DNA of 64,000 nucleotides from Achromobacter arsenitoxydans SY8 (GTDB lineage Bacteria; Pseudomonadota; Gammaproteobacteria; Burkholderiales; Burkholderiaceae_B), in the NCBI RefSeq assembly GCF_000236785.1, contig NZ_AGUF01000007.1, positions 48,639-112,638 of the forward strand. The letters are read 5' to 3'. Numbering within the stretch: position 1 is the stretch's first letter; each line of letters starts with the position of its first letter. The notes beneath the pieces were generated by a model. That model did no database searches. It was not told the DNA's origin and saw nothing but the letters and a program-made list of their open reading frames with translations. Positions 51,056-60,545 of the stretch are shown here, piece by piece. Position numbers and translations under genes: made by a program.

Positions 51056-51099
51056 GATGGAGCTTCCTTGAACGAGGGAAATAAGGGATCGCCGGCGCC

Positions 51100-53238
51100 T
51101 CAGGCGGCGGCGGGGGAATCGACGTGGCGGATGGAGCCGGGCACGACCTGGCCTCCAAAGTCCGCCACGAGAGCCTGCACAAAGGGATCGACGGCCACCG
51201 CGTTTTCGGCCGCCAACTGGCGCGCCGCGCTTTCGGCCTGCGCCACGGCATGCGCCGTGGCGTCTCCGGTGATGCCGACCTGTACATCCAGGCGGATGCC
51301 CTGCCCGAAATGTTCGCACAACACGGTTTGCAGGCGCACGCGGCTTTCGCTTTCGGCCAGCGTCTTGACCGCCACGCGCAGGATGATCGCATCGCCCTGC
51401 ACGCCGGCCCATTCGCTCTGGCGCGCCAGTTCCGCGGCCAGGCCGGTCACCGGCAGGCGCGCGGCCAGCTCAGGCCACAAGACCGAGGTCATGTCGGCCA
51501 GACGGGCGCGCGACGAACGCTTGCGCGCGGGCGCCGGGCCTTCGCGCCGGGCCGGAGCCGGCTGGGGCGCCGCCGACGGCGTGGTGGCCAGGGTTTCGAA
51601 ATCGTCGTCGGGATCCGACGTGAAGCCGCTTTCCGGCACGAAGCCGCCTTCGGCCTCGTAGGGAATTTCTTCGTCGACCCAGGCGGGCGGGCCGTCCCCG
51701 TCGTCCGGCGCCAGGGCGGGCGCCACGGCCGCCGCCGCGGGCGGCGTCACCGCCAGCGCGGCCGAGCCTTGCGCCTTGCCGGATGCCGGGTTGACGGCCG
51801 CGTCGTTGGCGTCGGGCGGCAGGTCTTCCCAGGGCGGCACGCCGCCGTCGCCGGCGGCTTGCGGCGCGGGAGCGGCCGCGGGCTCCTGCTGCGGCGTCGT
51901 AGCGGCCTGTGCTGGCGGGGGTTCAACGGGTTCGGCCGCTTGCTCCGCCACAACCGGTGCGGCGGGTGCGGGGCTTTCGGATGCCGCAGGTGCGGATTCC
52001 GCGGGCGTGGGTTCGGCAGGCGCCGGGGCCGGTGCGGCGACGGTCGGCGCAGGGGCGGCCGATGCGACGGCGACCGGCGCGGCGACTGCCGCCGCCGGTT
52101 CCGCCGTCTGGCGGGCGGGCGCCGCCGGCGCTTCCAGCGCGGTCTGCGGACCGGCGTCGCCATTGAGCGCCAGCATGCGCAGGCAGGCCATGATGAAGCC
52201 TGCGTATTCGTCGGGCGCCAGGGTCAGTTCGCCGCGGCTGTGCACGGCGACGGAGTAGAACAATTGCACCGCGTCCGGGTGCAGGACCTGCGCAAGGCGG
52301 GCGATGTCGCCTGCCAGCGGGTCTTCGGCCGCGGTGACGCCGGTCACGCGCTGCTCGATGGCCACGCGCGACAGCAGCACAGCCAGGTCGGCCAGCGCGC
52401 CGGCATAGGACAGCCCGCGGATCGCTAGCTCATCGGCCACCGCCAGTACGCCCTTGGCGTCGCCGGACGACAGCGCGTCCAGCAGGCGGACGAGATGGCG
52501 CTGATCAATGGTGCCGAGCATGCCGCGCACGGCGTCCTCGGTCAGGTTGCCCGCGCTGTAGGCGATGGCTTGATCGGTCAGCGACAGGGCGTCGCGCATC
52601 GAGCCGGAAGCCGCCTGCCCGATGAGGCGCAAGGCCGGGACTTCAAACCCGACGTCTTCCTGCCCCAGCACGGCCTGCAGGTGGCCGACGATGGAGTCGG
52701 CGGGCATCTGCTTCAGGTTGAACTGCAGGCAGCGCGACAGGACCGTCACCGGGATCTTCTGGGGATCGGTGGTGGCCAGGATGAACTTGACGTGCGGCGG
52801 CGGCTCTTCCAGCGTCTTGAGCATGGCGTTGAACGCATGCCCGGTGAGCATGTGGACTTCGTCGATCATGTAGACCTTGAAGCGTCCCGCGCCCGGCGCG
52901 TAGACGGCCTGCTCGAGGAGCTGGGTCATTTCCTCGACGCCGCGGTTCGACGCCGCGTCCAGCTCGAGGTAGTCGACAAAGCGTCCGGAATCAATCTCGG
53001 TGCACGCGCGGCAGACGCCACAGGGCTTGGAGGTGATGCCGGTTTCGCAATTGAGCGACTTGGCCAGGATCCGCGAGAGCGTGGTCTTGCCGACGCCCCG
53101 GGTTCCGGTGAACAGCCAGGCGTGATGCAGGCGTTGCGTGTCGAGCGCATGCGTGAGCGCGCGCACCACGTGATCCTGTCCCACCAGGGTATCGAACGAT
53201 CGCGGCCGCCACTTGCGGGCCAATACCAGATAAGTCAT
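51100..53238 (-). CDS. dnaX: DNA polymerase III subunits gamma and tau
   Basis: A 712-aa clamp-loader ATPase. Walker A is GTRGVGKT (residues 45-52), zinc cysteines follow in [16 protein letters not shown], and the sensor region is [17 protein letters not shown] very long Ala/Pro linker (about residues 365-545) joins the ATPase to the tau C-terminal domain that binds the polymerase. Whether a short gamma form is made by frameshifting cannot be judged; no clear slippery run was seen. The start at 53238 ([12 protein letters not shown]) matches the family; the open frame to 53319 is not used. Confidence 0.96.
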   Translation of the reverse strand: MTYLVLARKWRPRSFDTLVGQDHVVRALTHALDTQRLHHAWLFTGTRGVGKTTLSRILAKSLNCETGITSKPCGVCRACTEIDSGRFVDYLELDAASNRGVEEMTQLLEQAVYAPGAGRFKVYMIDEVHMLTGHAFNAMLKTLEEPPPHVKFILATTDPQKIPVTVLSRCLQFNLKQMPADSIVGHLQAVLGQEDVGFEVPALRLIGQAASGSMRDALSLTDQAIAYSAGNLTEDAVRGMLGTIDQRHLVRLLDALSSGDAKGVLAVADELAIRGLSYAGALADLAVLLSRVAIEQRVTGVTAAEDPLAGDIARLAQVLHPDAVQLFYSVAVHSRGELTLAPDEYAGFIMACLRMLALNGDAGPQTALEAPAAPARQTAEPAAAVAAPVAVASAAPAPTVAAPAPAPAEPTPAESAPAASESPAPAAPVVAEQAAEPVEPPPAQAATTPQQEPAAAPAPQAAGDGGVPPWEDLPPDANDAAVNPASGKAQGSAALAVTPPAAAAVAPALAPDDGDGPPAWVDEEIPYEAEGGFVPESGFTSDPDDDFETLATTPSAAPQPAPARREGPAPARKRSSRARLADMTSVLWPELAARLPVTGLAAELARQSEWAGVQGDAIILRVAVKTLAESESRVRLQTVLCEHFGQGIRLDVQVGITGDATAHAVAQAESAARQLAAENAVAVDPFVQALVADFGGQVVPGSIRHVDSPAAA

Positions 53239-53411
53239 GGCTGGATTGTAGAGCCTGATTGTTGAACCCGATTGTTTGATCCGATTATCTGATCCGATCA
53301 CGCTGCGGGTGAAATGCAAAGGGGACGGGCTTATTCCCGTGGATTGAATCCTTGGAAAATAACCCCGTCCCCCTGGAAGCCGTGTAGCAAACGCTACCTG
53401 CTTGAAGAATC

Positions 53412-53516
53412 CGGTTGGCGAGCCTTACTCCGGCACTGACCCTAAACGACTATGGCTGCTTCGTTCCCGACCTGACCAGGTTCACCGTCGAACCATGCGA
53501 AGGGGCCCGCCAGCCG
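53412..53516 (-). ncRNA. ffs: Signal recognition particle RNA (4.5S)
   Basis: On the minus strand the segment holds the conserved SRP RNA apical region CAGGTCAGGTCGGGAACG followed by AAGCAGCCA, the binding site of Ffh. The ends (GGCTGGCGGGCC and GGCTCGCCAACC) pair to close the hairpin, giving about 105 nt. It lies upstream of dnaX, as in many proteobacteria. End positions are good to a few nt. Confidence 0.9.
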
Positions 53517-53632
53517 AGATTCTAGCAGAGCTGCGCTGCGCTTGCTCGCTAGCCTCTCGGCTGGCGGGCCCCGAGGGGCAATATGTGGGCCCCCTCCCCG
53601 GCCCTCCCCCCGAGGGGGAGGGGTGGGGGCTT

Positions 53633-53823
53633 CGCTTCGCTGGCCCCTTCGGCTCGCTTCGCTTTGCCGCTCTTGGAGTTGCCGCGGTCGGTGCTTTTTT
53701 GGTGGGGTCTCGCTTCGCTGGCCCCTTCGGCTCGCTTCGCTTTGCCTCGCTATGTGTGGCGGCTGGCCGAGTTTTGCGATGGGGCTTCGCTTCGCTGGCC
53801 CCTTCGGCTCGCTTCGCTTTGCC
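53633..53823. repeat. Three identical 36-bp direct repeats
   Basis: Copies at 53633-53668, 53711-53746 and 53788-53823 are identical, separated by 42 and 41 nt. Each contains inner copies of CTTCGCT, so the block is low-complexity. It lies between ffs and the helicase gene. No cas gene is nearby and the two intervals share no spacer-like character. The plus strand has open frames through it, but only because of the repeated composition. Confidence 0.85.
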
Positions 53824-53847
53824 GCGCTTTGGACTACGCCTTTTTTT

Positions 53848-56800
53848 TCATGGGGTCAGGTCTATCCATGCTTTTGCGCGGGGGAAGTATAGGGCGGCGC
53901 GGGCGTGGCGGCCGTCTAGGGAGGTTACCTGGGTGCAGTAGCGTTGAAGTTGTTCGCCGTGGCGTTGGCGCATGCGGGTGGCGAAGGCGGTGGGGGATTC
54001 GCCGGGGTGGGGGCGGCCGGTTTTGTAGTCGACGATTAGCCAGCCGTCTTCGGTGCTGAGCGCCAGGTCGATGACCGAGACCTTTCCTGCCGCGTCGATG
54101 AGGGGCCATTCGCGGCGTGCGCCGGATTGGGATAGCAGCCAGAGGCCGCGGTCGTCGGCGAGGGTTGCCTGCAGCGTTTCCAGGACGGCTTCGGATGCGG
54201 CGTCGGCCTGGCTTGCCGGGATGCCCGCGCGCGTCAGTTGGCGGCGCATTGCGGGCAGGCGTTGGGCCAGCGTGTCCGCGGGCCATGCCTGCACGCCGTC
54301 TCGCCCGATGCGCTCCAGCCACGCATGCGCCAGCGTGCCGATGGCGGCGTCGTAGCCGGCTTCCAGTTGCCAGGCGGGATGTTCGGCCGCTTCGCCCCAG
54401 GCGCCCCGCGTCGCCGTTGCGAAGCCAGGGCTGACCGTGACGTCGGCCTGGCGCTGCAATTGCGCAAGGCCGGCGCTATCCACACGGCGCAGGGGTTCGC
54501 CTTGCCACTCCGGCGCGTCCTCGGACTGCGGGGCGGCTTCGCCCTGCGGTGACGGGGGCTGAGGGGCGGACAGGCAGGGCCACAGGCGGCCCAGCAGGCT
54601 GGCTGCGGACGGGGTCTTGGCTTGGCCGGTGGTCTCGTCGATGGTCACGTGGCCCACCAGGTGCAGACGCTTGCGGGCGCGCGTGGCGGCTACGTAGAGC
54701 AGGCGGTCGATTTCGTAGGAGGCGCGGCGCGCCTCGCGGGCGCCCAGATAGCGCGAGACCGGGTCGGCCTCGGTTTCGGCGCGCGGCTTGACGGGGCCGA
54801 ATAGCACGCGCCCCCCGCTTTGCTCGAAGCGCACCAGCGGCGCCTGGTCGCCGCGAGGCGCCCGGTGCAGGCCGTACAGGATCACCGTTTCGAATTGCAG
54901 GCCCTTGGACTTGTGCATGGTCATGATCTCGACCGCGCCTTCGGCTTCGTCCGCGGCGTCCGGCGCGGCGAACAGGCGGGCGATGCCCGAATCCAGCGCG
55001 GCCACGTCGATGTTGCCGTGCGGCGCCAGGCGCTCGACCAGCTGGAACAGGCTTTCCGCGTCGTTGGCGACCGACAGGCCGGCGTACAGGCCCGGTCCGC
55101 CAAGACGGCGCCAGAGCGACTCGACCCAGGCCGCGAACGGCATCGCGCCCGACGCGTTGCGTTTGTCCAGCAGGATCGCCGCCACCTGGCGCAGCCGTGC
55201 GTATTCATCGGCGCCGAGCAGCGCTTGCGCCGAGGGCGATTCGGGTTCCGGCGCGGGCGCGTCGAACAGCGATCCCTGCGGGCCGGCGCTGGCGGCCGGC
55301 GCGGTATCGGCGGGTTGCGGCGCCATGCGCAAGGCCCGCTCCAGCAGGACAGGCGCGGGCGTGATGTGATCATCGCCGAACAGCCGCTGCAGCGATTCCA
55401 GCGTCAGGCCGCAGTACGGCGCGCGCAACACAGACAGCCAGGCCAGGCGGTCTGCCGGGTGCGACAGCGCGCGCACCAGTTGCACAAGATCGGCCACCAC
55501 CGGACGCAAGGCAAGCGGCACCAGATCCACGGCGCGGCAGCGTATGCCTTCCTGCGCCAACCGGCGGGTCAGGTTGCCCAGATGGCTGCGTGCGCGCACC
55601 AATACCGCCACCGGGTGCTTCGCGCCCTTGTGGTCGATCAGCGCCTGCCGCACCAGGTCCACCGCGATATCTTCGGCCTGCTCTTCGGCGGGCGCCGCGC
55701 CTTCGCGCGACCATGCCGGATGAAAGCGCACCGCGGGGTCGGGCAAGGCGTCGTGGAAAGCCGTGGACGGGCTGTAGGCGATCGCGCCGGCCGCGGCGTC
55801 GCTGCGCCGGGGCAGCAAGTCCACGAACGACTGATTCACCCAGTCCACGATGCCGGCTTGCGAACGGAAGTTGTCCGTCAGATTCAGGAAATCGGGTTTG
55901 ACTTCGCCCACGCCGATATCGGCCACTTCCAGGAACAGGCCCACTTCGGCCTTGCGGAAGCGGTAGATCGACTGCATGGGGTCGCCCACCAGGAACAGGC
56001 TGCGGCCATCGCCCGACTGCCAGCCGGAGGTCAGCGTGCGCAACAGGTCCAGCTGCGTCTGGCTGGTGTCCTGGAACTCGTCGATGAGCAGATGCCGGAT
56101 GGAGGCGTCCAGCTTGAGCAGCAGTTCGCCGGGATCATCGCTGCTGCCCAGCGCGGCCGCCGCGCGCTGCGCGATCTCGATGAAGTCCACCTCGCCCTTG
56201 TCGGCAAAGCGCAGGCGCAGCTGGGCAACCGCGAGCGCAAGCGTCATGAGCTGCGCGCCCAGCACTTCCCATTGCGCATCCGTGAAATGCGGGGCCGGGA
56301 TGTCGCGCACGGCGTGCAGGCGCCGCACCCACGCAGCCTGTCCGTCCGCGCCCTCGAGCCAGGCCACGAACGGTTCCTTGTGGGCGCACTTGGCCGGGAA
56401 CCCCAGGTTCTTGTTGACGGTCTTGCGCAACGACCCCGTGCCGGTCAGCAGCAGATGCGCCACCGCGCGCCAGGCGTCCAGCAGTTCGGCGTCGGGCTGC
56501 AGTTCCTCGGTCCAGTCCAGCAGCGCCACGAGCTTGTTGTCCTCGTCGCCGTCCTGCAGGTTGGCCGCGGCCAGCCGTGCCGGACCGCAGAGCGCCTCGG
56601 CCCAGCCGTAGGGCATGGCGGCGCTCAGGGCATCCAGGTCTTCGCCGATGGCCTCGGCCAGCGTGGCCTCAAGGGCCTCGCGGTCGGAACCGTGGCGCAG
56701 CAGCGGCAGCCACTGGTCGCGCTGGCCCAGCATGTCGGCGATGGCGTCCTTGGCCGCCTGCACGTCTACGTCCAGGTGCTTGAGCAGGATGCGCACGGCC

Positions 56801-57303
56801 TCGTAGTCGTCGGCCAGGTCCAGCGTGGCGCGGGCCGCGGCTTCGTAGTGACTGCGGGCGTCGTCAGTGATGTCGGGCATGCCGCCCAGCTCCGACAGCC
56901 AGGGCATGCTGCGCACCAGGCCGGCGCAAAAGGAATCAATGGTACGGATGGCCAGGCGCGCCGGATGGTCCAGCAGGTGCCAGCCCTGCTCCGCGTTGCG
57001 CGCCAGCGCCGCGCGGGCCAGGTCCCAGCTGCGGCGTTCATGGGCGGCCTCGGGCGGCGCGTCCAGCCCGCGCCGCAACTTGCTCAGCACGCGCGCGTGC
57101 ATTTCGGATGCAGCCTTGCGCGTGAAGGTGATGGCGACGATTTCTTCGGGGCGGTTAACGGTGGCCAAGAGGGCCAGGATGCGGTCGGTCAGCAGCTCGG
57201 TCTTGCCCGATCCGGCGGGAGCCTGAACCAGGAATGAGCGGGCCGGGTCCAGCGCGGCGGCACGGGCGGCATGGTCTTGCGGCAAACGTTCTTGAGCAGC
57301 CAT
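53848..57303 (-). CDS. UvrD-family helicase with C-terminal nuclease (AddA-like)
   Basis: A 1151-aa superfamily 1A helicase. Walker A is QAPAGSGKTELLTDR near residue 34; motif II-type LLIDEFQDTSQTQLDLL and motif VI region LLYVAATRARKRLHLVG follow. The last ~200 residues carry a PD-(D/E)XK-type nuclease core with LIVDYKTGRP. Together with the upstream nuclease gene, 3 nt away, it should form an AddAB-like double-strand-break resection enzyme that replaces RecBCD. Length and layout fit the beta-proteobacterial form. Confidence 0.88.
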   Translation of the reverse strand: MAAQERLPQDHAARAAALDPARSFLVQAPAGSGKTELLTDRILALLATVNRPEEIVAITFTRKAASEMHARVLSKLRRGLDAPPEAAHERRSWDLARAALARNAEQGWHLLDHPARLAIRTIDSFCAGLVRSMPWLSELGGMPDITDDARSHYEAAARATLDLADDYEAVRILLKHLDVDVQAAKDAIADMLGQRDQWLPLLRHGSDREALEATLAEAIGEDLDALSAAMPYGWAEALCGPARLAAANLQDGDEDNKLVALLDWTEELQPDAELLDAWRAVAHLLLTGTGSLRKTVNKNLGFPAKCAHKEPFVAWLEGADGQAAWVRRLHAVRDIPAPHFTDAQWEVLGAQLMTLALAVAQLRLRFADKGEVDFIEIAQRAAAALGSSDDPGELLLKLDASIRHLLIDEFQDTSQTQLDLLRTLTSGWQSGDGRSLFLVGDPMQSIYRFRKAEVGLFLEVADIGVGEVKPDFLNLTDNFRSQAGIVDWVNQSFVDLLPRRSDAAAGAIAYSPSTAFHDALPDPAVRFHPAWSREGAAPAEEQAEDIAVDLVRQALIDHKGAKHPVAVLVRARSHLGNLTRRLAQEGIRCRAVDLVPLALRPVVADLVQLVRALSHPADRLAWLSVLRAPYCGLTLESLQRLFGDDHITPAPVLLERALRMAPQPADTAPAASAGPQGSLFDAPAPEPESPSAQALLGADEYARLRQVAAILLDKRNASGAMPFAAWVESLWRRLGGPGLYAGLSVANDAESLFQLVERLAPHGNIDVAALDSGIARLFAAPDAADEAEGAVEIMTMHKSKGLQFETVILYGLHRAPRGDQAPLVRFEQSGGRVLFGPVKPRAETEADPVSRYLGAREARRASYEIDRLLYVAATRARKRLHLVGHVTIDETTGQAKTPSAASLLGRLWPCLSAPQPPSPQGEAAPQSEDAPEWQGEPLRRVDSAGLAQLQRQADVTVSPGFATATRGAWGEAAEHPAWQLEAGYDAAIGTLAHAWLERIGRDGVQAWPADTLAQRLPAMRRQLTRAGIPASQADAASEAVLETLQATLADDRGLWLLSQSGARREWPLIDAAGKVSVIDLALSTEDGWLIVDYKTGRPHPGESPTAFATRMRQRHGEQLQRYCTQVTSLDGRHARAALYFPRAKAWIDLTP

Positions 57304-57306
57304 GGC

Positions 57307-59970
57307 TTATGCGTCCTCGTCGTCCAGATGCAAACGCAGGAACGGCAGTGCATCGCAGTATTTCAGGTCGTCGCGCCGGTAGGCGACATTGGCCGCATAA
57401 CCCGCGACATATTCATCGGCCAGCGCCTCGATCGCGACGCGCCAGCGCTGGCGGATCTCGGGCCAGGACAGGCCGTCAAAGTACTTGCTTTCGCTGGCCA
57501 GCGTCACGCCAGGAATGCCCAGGTCTTCGTCGGCCAGGCCTTGCGCGGCGACCTGCCGCGCATGGATCTGCGCCAGCACCAGGCCTGCGGCTTCGCCGCC
57601 GGCAGCGTCGGCCAGCACGGACGCGTAGAACGGCAGTTGCACGTTCACGGGACGCGAGCGCGACCAGTCCGGCTCCGGCTTGGCGGCGGCCACGCCGGTC
57701 TTGTAGTCCACGATGACGCTGCGGCCGTCGGGCAGGCTGTCGATGCGGTCCAGCCGCAGCTTCAGGCTGAGCGCGCCGCGTTGCCATTGATGGTTTTTTT
57801 CCACTTGCGCCACCGCGAACGGCAGACGCTGCGCCTCCAGGTCGAGCCAGGACGCCAGCACGGCCTGCGCGCGCTGGCATTCCAGCGCGCGCAGCGCCGG
57901 CGCGTATTCCTTGAGTTCTTCGTCCGCGGCCTGCGCCACCGCCTGTGCCAGCAGCGCGGCCAGCCGCCCGTCGGCCAGCAGTTCGTGCAGCGTTTCCTGG
58001 TCGGGCATCATGCCCCACGCCAATTCCAGCGCCTTGTGCAGGAACTGCCCACGCACGTTCACCGTGGCGGCGTCGGCGTAGGGCGCCAGTTCACGGCCGC
58101 CCAGCCGGTGACGCACGAAGGCCCACAGGGGATTGCGCGCCTGCGTGTCCAGCACGTCCAGGCCGCCGCCGCCCCGGTTGCCCGCGGCCAACGGCGGTCC
58201 CCGCGAGTCGTCCAGCGATTCCTGGGGCAATGCGCGATGCGCGAGGGCCTGGTCCGGCGTCCAGTCGGACAGGGCCAGCGCCGCAATCAGCGGCGACGGG
58301 CGCAGCTCGCGCTCGCCGTCCATGTGGGCATGGCTGACGATAAGCTGCGGCGCGCAGCGGCACAGCGCGGCATACATGCCTTCGGCCCACTCGCGTTCGC
58401 GTTCGGGCGTGGCGCGCGGCGCGCGCGCCTGGCGCAGCACGGCCAGCGGCAGCAGCGGATTGGGCTTGGGCGATGCGGGCAGCACGTCGTCGGTCAGGCC
58501 CAGCATCCAGACGCCATCCCAATAGCCCCCTTCCGCTTCCAGCAGGCCCAGCACGTCCAGGCGCGCCAGCGGATCGCGCTGCGGCTGGAACGAGGATGAG
58601 CGCGCCACGCTTTCCAGCAGGCTCACGGCGGCCACGCCGCCCAGGCGGCCGGCAGCGGGCGCCAACGCCGAAAAACTGCCCAGCGCATCGCCCAGCGCGC
58701 CCATGACCTGGTAGCCCACGCTGTCCAGCGCGGCTTCGCCGGGAAAACCCAATGCCGTCAGCGCGGCCTTCATCCGCAGCATCCAGACATCGCAGGTGGC
58801 CTGGCGGCCGCCTTGCGTCCAGATTTGCATGGCCTGGTTCCAGGCCTGCGCCAGCGCGGGAATGTCGGCCAGCAGTCTGCGCAGTTCCGCCGGGCCGACA
58901 TGCAGTTGCCCCTGGCGCCGCCAGCGCGCGTCGATGGCGGCCAGGCGCGCACGGTCGCGCACGTCGCTGGCGCAATGACCCGCCAGCAAGGCCGCACCCA
59001 GCACGTCCACGCCGCATCCCTTGTCCGGCGCGCATTCGGCCAGCGCGCGCAGCCACGCCAGCGCGGCGCGGGCCATGGGCCATTCGTCCAGCGGACGTCC
59101 GACGGCGACGTTGAACGCAAAGGCAGGCTCGCCGTCGCGGCCCGCCAAGGCATGGCTCAGCACGCGGCGCGCAAACGGAGATTCCGCTTCCAGTTGGGGC
59201 GAAACGATGGCGTAGCGGCCATCGGGATGCGCCTTCAGCTGGCTCGCAGCCCACGTGGCCGCAGCACGCCATTCCGCGCCCTGGTCGGCCGCCTCGTAGC
59301 GGCGGGCCTCGGCCTGCACGCGCTGGGCGTCGCGCCATTGCGCCACGTCCGTTCCCTGCGCTTCAAAGGCCTGCAGCAGCCGCTGAAAGCGCGGCGATAT
59401 GTCGGTAAAGCCCGCCAGCACCAATTGCCGCGGCGTCGCCAGCCGGCCCTCTTCCAGCGCGCGCAGCACGCGCGCATAGCCCTGGTTCGCGTCTTCGGCA
59501 TCGATACCGGCCAGCACCTGGCGATAGCGCGCCCGCCACCTGGCGAATCCGCGGTACTCATCGGTGTCGGCGCCCGACGGCACCTGCAGGGCCCATTCGT
59601 CCATCAGCAAATCGGCATCCATCGCCAACCGCGCCGCCTGGCTCGCGTCCAGCAGCACGCGCTCGGCCTCTTCGGCCCGGATCGCTTCCGTCCACACAAG
59701 CTGCGTCGCGAAGCTGTCCAGCCGGTAGGCAGGCACATCGTCGTCGGTCTCGAAAGCGAGTTCGTTGGCGGACTCGGCCAGCCAGGCCGACAGGGGCAGG
59801 ATGCGCGGCAGTTCACTGACCTGGCGCTCCTGGCGCAACAGCCCGGCCAGTTCAAGCGTGAGCCGCCGCGACAGGCGATTGTTCACCGTCAGCACCAGCG
59901 TGTCGGAGGCAGGCATGCCGGCGATGTCGGGCAGCGATAGTTCGGGATAGGAAAGCGATGCGTCCTGCAT
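57307..59970 (-). CDS. PD-(D/E)XK nuclease-family repair protein (AddB-like)
   Basis: An 887-aa partner of the helicase. The N-terminal part is a degenerate helicase fold (VNNRLSRRLTLELAGLL) without a Walker A motif; the C-terminal part has the nuclease core SVIVDYKTGV and QLPFYASVLAD. This matches the protein annotated as probable DNA repair protein beside AddA-like helicases in beta-proteobacteria. The start at 59970 (MQDASLSYPE) is chosen because the longer frame to 60126 overlaps another gene and is not protein-like. Confidence 0.82.
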   Translation of the reverse strand: MQDASLSYPELSLPDIAGMPASDTLVLTVNNRLSRRLTLELAGLLRQERQVSELPRILPLSAWLAESANELAFETDDDVPAYRLDSFATQLVWTEAIRAEEAERVLLDASQAARLAMDADLLMDEWALQVPSGADTDEYRGFARWRARYRQVLAGIDAEDANQGYARVLRALEEGRLATPRQLVLAGFTDISPRFQRLLQAFEAQGTDVAQWRDAQRVQAEARRYEAADQGAEWRAAATWAASQLKAHPDGRYAIVSPQLEAESPFARRVLSHALAGRDGEPAFAFNVAVGRPLDEWPMARAALAWLRALAECAPDKGCGVDVLGAALLAGHCASDVRDRARLAAIDARWRRQGQLHVGPAELRRLLADIPALAQAWNQAMQIWTQGGRQATCDVWMLRMKAALTALGFPGEAALDSVGYQVMGALGDALGSFSALAPAAGRLGGVAAVSLLESVARSSSFQPQRDPLARLDVLGLLEAEGGYWDGVWMLGLTDDVLPASPKPNPLLPLAVLRQARAPRATPEREREWAEGMYAALCRCAPQLIVSHAHMDGERELRPSPLIAALALSDWTPDQALAHRALPQESLDDSRGPPLAAGNRGGGGLDVLDTQARNPLWAFVRHRLGGRELAPYADAATVNVRGQFLHKALELAWGMMPDQETLHELLADGRLAALLAQAVAQAADEELKEYAPALRALECQRAQAVLASWLDLEAQRLPFAVAQVEKNHQWQRGALSLKLRLDRIDSLPDGRSVIVDYKTGVAAAKPEPDWSRSRPVNVQLPFYASVLADAAGGEAAGLVLAQIHARQVAAQGLADEDLGIPGVTLASESKYFDGLSWPEIRQRWRVAIEALADEYVAGYAANVAYRRDDLKYCDALPFLRLHLDDEDA

Positions 59971-60047
59971 GGGCGCCCATAAAAAACGACGGAGAAACTC
60001 CGCCGTAGGATACCCCGAGCCGGACCGCGCGTGCGGCGCCTGCGCGC

Positions 60048-60533
60048 CTATTTGCCATCCGGGACAAAGGGCGCAATGACGTACTTCTGGCCGTGCTGCT
60101 CGCAGTCGTCGGCCAATTGATGCCAAGCGCGGACGCTGGTTACACGCGCGCCGCCCAGGCCTGGATCCTCGCCGTCAGTGGCGATCTCTGCCAGGCGCAC
60201 GCCATCGCTGGCATCCATCAGGCTGGCCTCACGGATTTCCCGGTCCAGGCTGCCGTCCCACTGGACCAGGCTGCCATCTTCCAGCCAGTGCAGCCACACC
60301 TGCGTATTGCCGTCCCGCCACTTGTATCCGATGAGGCAAAAGTGGTTGGCCTTATCCTGCTTCTTGAAGTATGCGACGCGATTCTTGATCGCCCGCTCGG
60401 GCTGCTGGTAATACGGGCTGGCCGATACCAGAAAGCGTTCGTCCGGCGGCGAACGGAATGGCTCATCCGGCAAGCCGCCCCCGCGGGCAAACAAGGGAAA
60501 CGCAAGAACGAAAACGGCGAGCAATGCTTTCAT
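60048..60533 (-). CDS. Exported protein of unknown function, possible immunity partner
   Basis: A 161-aa protein with a short Sec signal peptide (MKALLAVFVLAFPLFARGGG). The mature part has aromatic strands (KANHFCLIGYKWRDGNTQVW and LHWLEDGSLVQWDG) and two cysteines that could form a disulfide in the periplasm. No family is recognised. It starts 12 nt after the hydrolase-like gene, so the two are one unit. A small periplasmic protein directly after a cell-wall hydrolase without signal peptide is the layout of type VI effector-immunity pairs; this is inference. Confidence 0.6.
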   Translation of the reverse strand: MKALLAVFVLAFPLFARGGGLPDEPFRSPPDERFLVSASPYYQQPERAIKNRVAYFKKQDKANHFCLIGYKWRDGNTQVWLHWLEDGSLVQWDGSLDREIREASLMDASDGVRLAEIATDGEDPGLGGARVTSVRAWHQLADDCEQHGQKYVIAPFVPDGK

Positions 60534-60545
60534 GCCAGCCTCCCA

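Noticed and set aside
53633-53823. CRISPR-like array (36-bp repeats, 41-42 bp spacers)
   Set aside because: Only three copies, each built of internal short repeats, with related low-complexity intervals and no cas genes; better read as a tandem low-complexity repeat.
53402-53941. Plus-strand frame with repeated RFAGPFGSLRFA units
   Set aside because: The peptide repeat is only a translation of the DNA repeat, and the frame starts inside the SRP RNA gene.
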